Shown here: one piece after another, positions 7,027 to 11,960 of the stretch
How the letters are laid out: the number at the start of each line of letters is the position of its first letter
Numbering within the stretch: position 1 is the stretch's first letter
Origin: Gammaproteobacteria bacterium
GTDB taxonomy: Bacteria; Pseudomonadota; Gammaproteobacteria; Steroidobacterales; Steroidobacteraceae
Reading direction: 5' to 3'
Assembly (NCBI GenBank): GCA_030040235.1
Contig: JASHUC010000530.1
Coordinates: 1 to 11,960, forward strand
DNA: 11,960 bases
The notes under the pieces: model-generated
What the model was told of the DNA's origin: nothing
The model's input: only the letters and a program-made list of their open reading frames with translations
Database searches by the model: none
Translations under genes and position numbers: made by a program

Positions 7027-7430
7027 ACGAGCGTCACCGACGGATCGAGCGTTCGCAGCGCGCCGAACGCGGTGGTCGTCCCGGTTCGCCAGAGGTCGTC
7101 CTGCGTGTAGGTGTTGCCGAAGACGTTATTGCACTGGCCCGGCCTGGGAGTGAACATCGAGCCCGTCGTTCTCAGGCAGGTGAAGTTGCTTGGCGCCTTG
7201 GCCACCTTCGCGGCAGGCGGATCCTTCGCCTGCTTGGTGTGGCTCTGGGACACCTGGGTACGATTCGCAGCAGCCCGAGTGTCTGCCTTTGCGAGGATCG
7301 GGCTCGCGGAGCTCGTGCTCGATTGCGCGGCGGGGGATACCGGGGGATTACCTGCCCGGGCGGCCCCGAAGCCGAGCGTTGCGACAAAGGCGAGCGAGCA
7401 GGCTGCGATGACGGTTCTTCGCATTCGCAT
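7020..7430 (-). CDS. Small secreted protein with a TonB-plug-like C-terminal segment
   Basis: This 136-residue protein has a classic signal peptide: MRMRR, a hydrophobic core to about residue 22, and the cleavage site AARA before Gly27. Residues 27-81 are Ser/Ala/Pro/Lys-rich and probably disordered. The C-terminal 55 residues carry two cysteines (85, 100) and the stretch YTQDDLWRTGTTTAFGALRTLDPSV (108-132). Together with TGSMF (89-93), this matches the spacing of TGTMI and TAEDMQNSGYTSVSQVL in the receptor encoded downstream. I know of no assigned function. The ATG at 7430 is chosen because a perfect AGGAGG lies six bases upstream; a TTG at 7445 overlaps that SD and is unlikely. The gene overlaps the 220-aa gene tail-to-tail and diverges from the DUF192 gene. 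Confidence 0.85.
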   Translation of the reverse strand: MRMRRTVIAACSLAFVATLGFGAARAGNPPVSPAAQSSTSSASPILAKADTRAAANRTQVSQSHTKQAKDPPAAKVAKAPSNFTCLRTTGSMFTPRPGQCNNVFGNTYTQDDLWRTGTTTAFGALRTLDPSVTLVH

Positions 7431-7436
7431 GGGGAG

Positions 7437-7442
7437 CCTCCT
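7437..7442 (-). promoter_or_regulatory. Ribosome binding site of the small plug-like protein gene
   Basis: The minus strand reads AGGAGG six bases before the ATG at 7430. It decides this start over the in-frame TTG at 7445, which overlaps the SD itself. Confidence 0.85.
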
Positions 7443-7465
7443 CAATTGTCCGCATTTCGGTGGAC

Positions 7466-7494
7466 AGTCTGCTGCATTTCGAGTTCCGGCTCAA
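7466..7494 (-). promoter_or_regulatory. Candidate promoter of the small plug-like protein gene
   Basis: On the minus strand TTGAGC (complement of 7489-7494) is followed by 17 bases and CAGACT (complement of 7466-7471). These match the -35 consensus at four positions and the -10 at three. It lies 36 bases upstream of the ATG. An inverted TGTCC/GGACA pair (7448-7452 and 7462-7466) sits just downstream and could be an operator or nothing. Confidence 0.3.
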
Positions 7495-7579
7495 TTAGGC
7501 TAGGAGCCCCTGGCAGCAGCGGTACCGTTGCAGCGCCGCAACCGGCCCGCGCTTACCTTCCAAAGATGAGGAGACGAAC

Positions 7580-8080
7580 GTGACTAGCCGGCTGCTTCCC
7601 GCCCTCTTCGCCGCTTCCGCATTCGCCGCGCTGGGACCGGCTCGGACCGCGCATGCGCAGTCCGAGCCTTTGCAGGATCTCTCGACCTTCCCGCGCACGA
7701 CGCTCGAGATTCATAGCGCCTCGGCGACGCATCAGTTCGAAGTCTGGGTCGCCGATACCGAGGGCCGGAAAACCCAGGGCCTGATGTACGTGCGCTATCT
7801 GCCCGAAGATCAGGGAATGCTCTTCACCAATTGCTGCGACGGCATCTGGATGAAAAACACCTATATCCCGCTCGACATCGTGTTCGTCGGCACCGAAGGG
7901 CGCATCGTGAAGATTGCCGAGCGTGCACGCCCCTTCGACTTGACGACCATCAGCGCGGGACAGCCGGTTGAAGCGGTCGTCGAGCTGAAGGGGGGGGAGG
8001 CGGCTCAGCTCAAGCTGAAGGCTGGCGATCGCGTCAGCTGGAAGCCGCCCGCCGCCGCCCCTGCGCAAGCTCGGCCGTGA
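7580..8080 (+). CDS. DUF192 family exported protein
   Basis: This 166-residue protein belongs to the DUF192/COG1430 family, whose biochemical role is not established. A signal peptide (core LLPALFAASAFAAL, cleavage after AHA at residue 26) predicts a periplasmic location. The family signature follows in order: FEVWVADTEGRKTQGLMYVRYLPEDQGMLF, then GIWMKNTYIPLDIVFVGTEGRIVKIAE, then VEAVVELKGGEAAQLKLKAGDRV. The length is normal, with a short Ala/Pro tail. The GTG start at 7580 is chosen because GAGGAG (7568-7573) lies six bases upstream and the signal peptide begins there. Two neighbouring cysteines (CC, within NCCDGIW) sit just before the WMKNT motif. It diverges from the small plug-like protein gene and precedes the TonB receptor on the same strand, 377 bases away. 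Confidence 0.92.
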   Translation: MTSRLLPALFAASAFAALGPARTAHAQSEPLQDLSTFPRTTLEIHSASATHQFEVWVADTEGRKTQGLMYVRYLPEDQGMLFTNCCDGIWMKNTYIPLDIVFVGTEGRIVKIAERARPFDLTTISAGQPVEAVVELKGGEAAQLKLKAGDRVSWKPPAAAPAQARP

Positions 8081-8124
8081 TCGCCTCGTGAGCGGCTGAT
8101 CCCTCCCGCGCCCGGACCCGGATG

Positions 8125-8146
8125 GGCGTTGCGCCTCTGCAACGCC
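8125..8146 (+). terminator. Hairpin after the DUF192 gene, possible weak terminator
   Basis: A perfect 8-bp stem, GGCGTTGC/GCAACGCC with a 6-base loop, lies 44 bases after the stop codon. Only two T residues follow before a C-rich run, so it lacks a proper U tract. It may end transcription weakly or protect the mRNA 3' end. Confidence 0.4.
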
Positions 8147-8294
8147 TTCACCCGCAGCCCGTCGAGCAGGGCTTCATCAACCACTCAGCTCCGGGGGCTT
8201 GCCTTTAACTACCTCCCGGGCGACCCGGCCAACTCCCCGCCGATTCCTTCCGCTTGCCTGCCGGCGGCTCTGTTGCGAATCAGCCAAGGATAGC

Positions 8295-8323
8295 TTCCGC
8301 AACTACAAAGCCGCTGTTAACAT
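8295..8323 (+). promoter_or_regulatory. Candidate promoter of the TonB-dependent receptor gene
   Basis: TAACAT (8318-8323) matches the -10 consensus at four of six positions. TTCCGC lies 17 bases upstream but is a poor -35, so an activator or another sigma factor would be needed. Transcription would start near 8330, placing the first leader hairpin (8335) at the extreme 5' end of the mRNA. Confidence 0.3.
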
Positions 8324-8334
8324 GTTGTTCATAC

Positions 8335-8373
8335 GAGATCGGACGGGAGCCAGACCCAGTCTGGACCGATCTC
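8335..8373 (+). promoter_or_regulatory. Leader hairpin 1 of the receptor mRNA
   Basis: An outer stem GAGATCGG/CCGATCTC (8335-8342 with 8366-8373) encloses a second perfect stem CCAGAC/GTCTGG (8350-8355 with 8359-8364) with a 3-base loop. The two are separated by an asymmetric internal loop of 7 and 1 bases. No T run follows (the next bases are AAAAC), so it is not an intrinsic terminator. The inner 15-bp inverted repeat could alternatively be a DNA operator. Confidence 0.55.
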
Positions 8374-8383
8374 AAAACGAACC

Positions 8384-8422
8384 TTGGCCGGAGAATTCCA
8401 CAAAGGGGAGTGCCCGGCCCAA
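8384..8422 (+). promoter_or_regulatory. Leader hairpin 2 of the receptor mRNA
   Basis: TTGGCCGG (8384-8391) pairs with CCGGCC, a bulged C and AA (8414-8422), enclosing a 22-base loop rich in A and G. It lies between hairpins 1 and 3 in the same leader. Confidence 0.4.
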
Positions 8423-8424
8423 CC

Positions 8425-8444
8425 GAGACGGCGCAAGCCCTCTC
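8425..8444 (+). promoter_or_regulatory. Leader hairpin 3 with GNRA tetraloop next to the SD
   Basis: GAGACGGC (8425-8432) and GCCCTCTC (8437-8444) form an 8-position stem with one C-C mismatch, closed by the GNRA-type loop GCAA (8433-8436). The SD begins two bases later. CCTC (8439-8442) in its right arm could alternatively pair with GAGG (8449-8452) of the SD, so the two pairings exclude each other. Confidence 0.5.
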
Positions 8445-8445
8445 G

Positions 8446-8452
8446 CAGGAGG
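8446..8452 (+). promoter_or_regulatory. Ribosome binding site of the TonB-dependent receptor gene
   Basis: CAGGAGG is followed by five bases and the ATG at 8458. It fixes the start at 8458 rather than at the in-frame codons further upstream, and the resulting protein begins with a normal signal peptide. Confidence 0.9.
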
Positions 8453-8457
8453 AACCA

Positions 8458-11400
8458 ATGAGTCTCAACGGTGAACTGGCGCGTGCCGCGTTCAGGCATA
8501 CGCTCGCCTCGGGCCTTATCGCGGTCTGCGGCGCAAGCAGCCTTGTCGCGTACGCTCAACAGCAAACAACCACGGGAAATGCCGTCGCGCAACAACCAAC
8601 CGCAGCCTCAAATGCCGTCGCGCAGCAGACGAAGCCGGCGGGAGATCTCGTGGGGCAACAGACAAAGGCGGCGACTGGAAATCTCCTCGCGCAGCAAGCA
8701 ACGCCGGCGGCGAATCTCCTCGCGCAGCAAACAACGACGCCGGCACCGGCGGCACAGGCGCAAGGCGGACAGCCGCTGCAGGAGGTCGTTGTCACGGGAA
8801 CGATGATCAAGCGCACGGACTTTGAGACCCCGAGCCCGATTCAGGTCGTGACTGCGGAGGACATGCAGAACTCCGGCTACACGAGTGTCTCGCAAGTCTT
8901 GAGCAATCTGGCCGCCAACGGGCAGGGAACTCTGTCGCAGTCGTTCGCAGGAGCGTTTGCGGGGGGCGCGTCGGGCATTGCCTTGAGAGGATTGACGGTC
9001 GGCGACACGCTGACGCTCATCGACGGCGAACGCATGGTGCCGTACCCGCTCTCGGACGATGGCGAGCGCACTTTCGTCGACACCAGCGAAATTCCCCTCC
9101 TGGCCGTCGATCACATCGACGTGGAGAAGGACGGCGCCTCCTCGGAATACGGTTCGGACGCCATGGCCGGCGTCGTCAACGTGATGCTCAAGAAGACCTA
9201 CACCGGTTTCGAGTTCAACGCCGAAGGCGGCACCACCTACTACGGTGACGGCACGACCGAACGCATCACAGGTATTGCCGGCATCGGCGACCTCACCGAT
9301 AACGGTTACAACGCCTACATCGCGATCGAGTACCGTCACCAGGACGAAATCGACGATTGGACCCGATCGGCAGACTGGAATCAGCTCAACTGGATTCCCG
9401 AGGGCGGCACGAATGCCACGCCCGGCGCGGGCAGCCTGTTCACCGAGACGAGCGCCAGTCCGTTTCCGGCCGGCTCCGGCCCGTATCTCGTGCCTTCAAG
9501 CGCGACGTCCTATCAATCGCCCGGCGTCGTCTATACCAGCTCCGCCTGTGCCAGCGAGGCGGCCCTGGCGGCCGATGAGTGCACGATCCTTCCGTATCGC
9601 GAGCAGATCCAGCCGCAGACCGGGAACCTGAATGTCATCGGGCGCTTCACGAAGAGCCTCTGGGACAACTGGCAGGTCGTCGTGACGGCGTCGCTCTTCC
9701 GGAGCGAAGCGGAGCAGGTGGGAGGCTATGCCACTACCGATCCCGATGGACCCGGTTCCCCGATCCAGTTCCCCGTTTATGGACCGGGCTTCGTCGGCGT
9801 GAGCACACCGGTCACCCTCACCGTGCCGGTCGGCAATCCCATGAATCCGACCAGCTCGCCGCTCTATCCCGTCGCAACGCTCACGGAGTTCGGTCAAACA
9901 GTGACCGAGTTCGATACGGATACCTACCGCGCATTCGCGGAACTCAAAGGGACGGCGGGGGGGTGGGACCTCGACCTCGACGCCGGCGACATGTACGCGC
10001 TCACGGAGCAACACTATCTCGGCGCCATCGACTACGCCGCCCTGCAGACGGCTCTGGACGATGGCGAGACGTTCGGCGAGATGCAGGGTATGGCGTCCGA
10101 GATCTCACCGGCGCTCACCAGCGACATGTCCGATACGCTGACCGTGTTGGATTTCCGGGGTACGCGCCCGCTCTTCAACCTTCCCGGCGGACCGGCGGAG
10201 CTCGGTCTGGGCGTCGGCTATTACCACCGCTATCTCGATTCCACCCAGTCGCCCCTGGTGGACTCCGGTCTGTATGACGACATCAACCTCGCGTACGCCT
10301 ACGGCGGGCAGACCGATTACAACGGCTACGGCGAGCTGGATTTGCCGATCCTCTCCAATCTGGAGGTCGATGCCTCGGGGCGTTACGACCATTACAGCCC
10401 CGTCGGCGGGGGCAAGGCCGTTCCGAAATTCGGCGTCAAGTATGCGCCGATCAAGATGCTCACGTTCCGCGGCACCTGGGGGCAAGGATACCGCGCACCC
10501 AACCCGGCGGAATACGGACACGCCGCCGAGGCCTATCTGCTCGGAGACTTGGCCGATGCCAAGCTGTGTCCCAGTTCGGATTCCTCGCCTTATATCCCCT
10601 CATACGGTCTCAACTTGCCAGTGACGCCGGTCGCGGGCGACGTGGCGAGTTTCTGCAACTTCCCAGCAGTCTTCGTTCAGGGCACGAACCCGAACCTGAA
10701 GCCCGAGACCTCCACCAACTACACGGCGGGCTTCATCTTTACGCCCGTCGAGCAAGTGAACCTGTCGGCCGACTACTGGTCCATCAAGGTGAAGAACCTC
10801 ATCGTGGACCCGGCGGAGTTTTCGGCGCTCCCCTTCGCTCCGGCGCCCGTCTCTAACATTCGCACCGGTCCCGTGACGCTGCCGGTGCTCACGCCGAGCG
10901 GAGCTACGGAGCTCGAGACCTTCCCCGAGGGTGAACCGATCTACACTCTGTCCACGTACGAGAATGCGGGCGAAGTCGTCGTCGAGGGAGTCGACGTCGA
11001 TTTGATCGCGCATTTCGACCTCGGCAACTTCGGACGCATCAGCCCGCAACTCAACTATTCGCACGAGTTCGAGTGGAACATGAGCAGCTGCTACGCAGGA
11101 ACGTGCGACACGGTGTACCTCGCGGGCACGCACGGTCCCACGGGCATATCGGGTGACACGGGAAACCCGGAGGATCGTGCCGTGTTCACGCTCGCGTGGG
11201 ATCGGGGTCCGTGGGATGTCACCTGGACGGTGAACTATGTCGGCCACTACAGCCTGGAGGATCCCTCGGTCGGAATCGACACTTGTGCGGAGGCCGTGGC
11301 CGCCTCGTTCAACGCCGCGAAGTTCCTGGACGGCGTGTACCCCTCATCGGCCTGTACCGTCCCGCACTTCACCTATGTGAACCTGTACGCTTCCTACAGT

Positions 11401-11571
11401 TTCACCAAGGATCTCATGGTGTACGGCTCTATCGTGAATGTGTTCAACCAGCCGCCTCCGCTCGATGTACAGACCTACGGCGGTGGGTTGCTGGCGTACA
11501 ATCCGTCGATGGCCGAGGCCGGCGCGATCGGCGCGTTCTTCAACGTCGGCTTCAAGTGGAAGATCTTCTAG
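8458..11571 (+). CDS. TonB-dependent outer-membrane receptor
   Basis: This 1037-residue TonB-dependent receptor would import an unidentified substrate across the outer membrane using TonB/ExbBD energy. A signal peptide covers residues 1-33 (cut after AYA). A repetitive QQ-rich spacer (34-101) precedes the TonB box (LQEVVVTG, 107-114). The plug domain follows: SPIQVVTAEDM (126-136), GIALRGLTVGDTLTLIDGERM (173-193), VDHIDVEKDGASSEYGSDAMAGVVNVMLKK (217-246). The barrel includes RGTWGQGYRAPNPAEYG (671-687) and NPNLKPETSTNYTAGF (744-759) and ends in the aromatic strand NVGFKWKIF, with terminal Phe as required for barrel assembly. Eight cysteines fall in four close pairs (364/375, 704/733, 878/883, 943/966), probably disulfides in surface loops. 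Nearby glycogen genes hint at a carbohydrate substrate, but nothing in the sequence proves it. It seems monocistronic: own promoter region, long structured leader, strong terminator. Confidence 0.96.
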   Translation: MSLNGELARAAFRHTLASGLIAVCGASSLVAYAQQQTTTGNAVAQQPTAASNAVAQQTKPAGDLVGQQTKAATGNLLAQQATPAANLLAQQTTTPAPAAQAQGGQPLQEVVVTGTMIKRTDFETPSPIQVVTAEDMQNSGYTSVSQVLSNLAANGQGTLSQSFAGAFAGGASGIALRGLTVGDTLTLIDGERMVPYPLSDDGERTFVDTSEIPLLAVDHIDVEKDGASSEYGSDAMAGVVNVMLKKTYTGFEFNAEGGTTYYGDGTTERITGIAGIGDLTDNGYNAYIAIEYRHQDEIDDWTRSADWNQLNWIPEGGTNATPGAGSLFTETSASPFPAGSGPYLVPSSATSYQSPGVVYTSSACASEAALAADECTILPYREQIQPQTGNLNVIGRFTKSLWDNWQVVVTASLFRSEAEQVGGYATTDPDGPGSPIQFPVYGPGFVGVSTPVTLTVPVGNPMNPTSSPLYPVATLTEFGQTVTEFDTDTYRAFAELKGTAGGWDLDLDAGDMYALTEQHYLGAIDYAALQTALDDGETFGEMQGMASEISPALTSDMSDTLTVLDFRGTRPLFNLPGGPAELGLGVGYYHRYLDSTQSPLVDSGLYDDINLAYAYGGQTDYNGYGELDLPILSNLEVDASGRYDHYSPVGGGKAVPKFGVKYAPIKMLTFRGTWGQGYRAPNPAEYGHAAEAYLLGDLADAKLCPSSDSSPYIPSYGLNLPVTPVAGDVASFCNFPAVFVQGTNPNLKPETSTNYTAGFIFTPVEQVNLSADYWSIKVKNLIVDPAEFSALPFAPAPVSNIRTGPVTLPVLTPSGATELETFPEGEPIYTLSTYENAGEVVVEGVDVDLIAHFDLGNFGRISPQLNYSHEFEWNMSSCYAGTCDTVYLAGTHGPTGISGDTGNPEDRAVFTLAWDRGPWDVTWTVNYVGHYSLEDPSVGIDTCAEAVAASFNAAKFLDGVYPSSACTVPHFTYVNLYASYSFTKDLMVYGSIVNVFNQPPPLDVQTYGGGLLAYNPSMAEAGAIGAFFNVGFKWKIF
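8557..8760 (+). repeat. Tandem QQ-repeat spacer between signal peptide and TonB box
   Basis: Six units of 10-12 residues begin with QQ: QQTTTGNAVA, QQPTAASNAVA, QQTKPAGDLVG, QQTKAATGNLLA, QQATPAANLLA and QQTTTPAPAAQA. At DNA level an 18-base block encoding NLLAQQ is repeated exactly in the fourth to sixth units. It lengthens the flexible periplasmic N-terminus that presents the TonB box. Confidence 0.85.
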
Positions 11572-11598
11572 TCACGACTGGATCGCGACTTTGAATAC

Positions 11599-11628
11599 TC
11601 GGCGCCCCTCGCGGGCGCCGATTTTTTT
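11599..11628 (+). terminator. Intrinsic terminator of the TonB-dependent receptor gene
   Basis: A perfect 9-bp GC-rich stem (TCGGCGCCC/GGGCGCCGA) with a 5-base loop is followed by seven T residues. It lies 27 bases after the receptor stop codon. The minus strand has no matching U tract, so it acts mainly on the receptor transcript. Confidence 0.93.
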
Positions 11629-11678
11629 GGAGGCCGAGCGACGGCTCGGAACGACATCGAAAACGCCGCCTCGAGCTG

Positions 11679-11960
11679 CTATCGAGCGCCGCCGCCAGCC
11701 GTTCCGAACTCCGCAGCTTCCAGTGACGGGGTGAACTTCGGCGGCTCCGTCGCCGGCGAGTGCACGCTGAAGGCGTAGCCGCAGGCGAGCAGCAGCGGCT
11801 CCGACCAAGCCGGCCCGATGAAGGAAAGTCCCACGGGCAAGCCCCGCACCTGTCCCATCGGCACCGAAAGGTGCGGATAGCCCGCGACCGCGGGGAGGGT
11901 TGTCGAGGCGTCGGTGTTTCGATCGCCGAAAGCCACATCGACGCGCCAGGCGATGGTCGT
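11679..11960 (-). CDS. Amidase signature family enzyme, C-terminal fragment (5' end outside window)
   Basis: The minus-strand frame enters from the right edge and stops at TAG (11679), giving 93 C-terminal residues. The sequence DASTTLPAVAGYPHLSVPMG, then VRGLPVGLSFIGPAWSEPLLLACGYAFS, then a Pro-rich PPKFTPSL, is the conserved end of amidase signature (AS) hydrolases, which cleave amide bonds with a Ser-cisSer-Lys triad. The catalytic Lys and GGSSGG motif would lie beyond the window, so activity and substrate cannot be judged. A 15-residue Gly/Ala-rich tail follows the usual family end. It is convergent with the TonB receptor gene, with the receptor terminator between them. Confidence 0.85.
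   Translation of the reverse strand, partial: TTIAWRVDVAFGDRNTDASTTLPAVAGYPHLSVPMGQVRGLPVGLSFIGPAWSEPLLLACGYAFSVHSPATEPPKFTPSLEAAEFGTAGGGAR

Larger units (their letters stand above)
8081..8334. other. Non-coding stretch between the DUF192 gene and the receptor leader
   Basis: I see no credible gene here. Besides the hairpin at 8125-8146 and a candidate promoter near 8295-8323, nothing is recognisable. The right half (about 8270-8334) is clearly more AT-rich than the surrounding genes, as expected of a promoter region. Confidence 0.6.

Noticed and set aside
7431..7445. TTG start at 7445 for the small plug-like protein
   Set aside because: The TTG overlaps the AGGAGG that serves the ATG at 7430, which also gives a normal signal peptide.
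7566..7583. Five-codon ATG mini-frame with AGG and AGA arginine codons overlapping the DUF192 start (leader peptide idea)
   Set aside because: The codons are simply the GAGGAG Shine-Dalgarno read in frame, and no SD precedes the mini-frame.
8254..8457. 68-residue N-terminal extension of the TonB receptor and the 91-residue frame at 8199-8474
   Set aside because: A strong SD and a clean signal peptide place the start at 8458; the region is better explained as promoter and leader RNA.
8330..8457. Known riboswitch (TPP, cobalamin or cyclic-di-GMP type) upstream of the receptor
   Set aside because: Fragments such as CAAAGGGGAGTGCCC and GACGGCGCAAGCC are only vaguely similar; the diagnostic core sequences of these classes as I know them are absent. 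A covariance-model search would decide.
11552..11938. 128-residue minus-strand frame starting with an ATG at 11938
   Set aside because: It is Arg/Ser-rich without recognisable motifs and overlaps the amidase C-terminus, which is in another frame with clear family motifs; it also runs through the receptor terminator.
1..11960. Search for CRISPR arrays, tRNA/rRNA genes, insertion sequences, phage, toxin-antitoxin or defence genes
   Set aside because: No regularly spaced repeats, tRNA-like cloverleaf, transposase motifs or small paired toxin-antitoxin frames were seen by eye.

Overview
The window reads as chromosomal DNA of a GC-rich Gram-negative proteobacterium. A TonB-dependent receptor with an N-terminal QEVVVTG box and several Sec-type signal peptides show an outer membrane. 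The style (glycogen genes next to Xanthomonadales/Steroidobacter/Nevskia-like secreted proteins) suggests a gammaproteobacterium. That placement is inference and no marker gene is present.

Region 1 (about 1-6267, minus strand) is a glycogen/alpha-glucan operon, read right to left. It holds a DUF3417-type alpha-glucan phosphorylase (glgP), ADP-glucose pyrophosphorylase (glgC), a family GH57 glycoside hydrolase, and a TPR-like/Methyltransf_24-type methyltransferase cut by the window edge. Spacers are 59 and 58 bases and the last pair overlaps, so co-transcription is likely. GlgC makes ADP-glucose for polymer synthesis, GlgP releases glucose-1-phosphate, and the GH57 enzyme probably trims or rearranges the glucan. 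No glycogen synthase or branching enzyme lies inside the window.

Region 2 (6268-8080) holds three small exported proteins. The first is an unrecognised 220-aa secreted protein, divergent from glgP, whose signal peptide is built of five xALGS repeats. Convergent with it is a 136-aa secreted protein whose C-terminal half resembles the start of a TonB-receptor plug domain. Divergent from that is a periplasmic DUF192 protein.

Region 3 (8081-11628) is a 1037-aa TonB-dependent receptor with a long structured leader: three inverted repeats, the last abutting the Shine-Dalgarno. It also has a tandem QQ-repeat spacer before the TonB box and four closely spaced cysteine pairs, and it ends in a textbook intrinsic terminator. 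Region 4 (11679-11960) is the C-terminal end of an amidase-signature enzyme on the minus strand.

I found no RNA genes, CRISPR arrays, transposases, defence genes or biosynthetic cluster. The most unusual elements are the receptor leader RNA and the small plug-like secreted protein.
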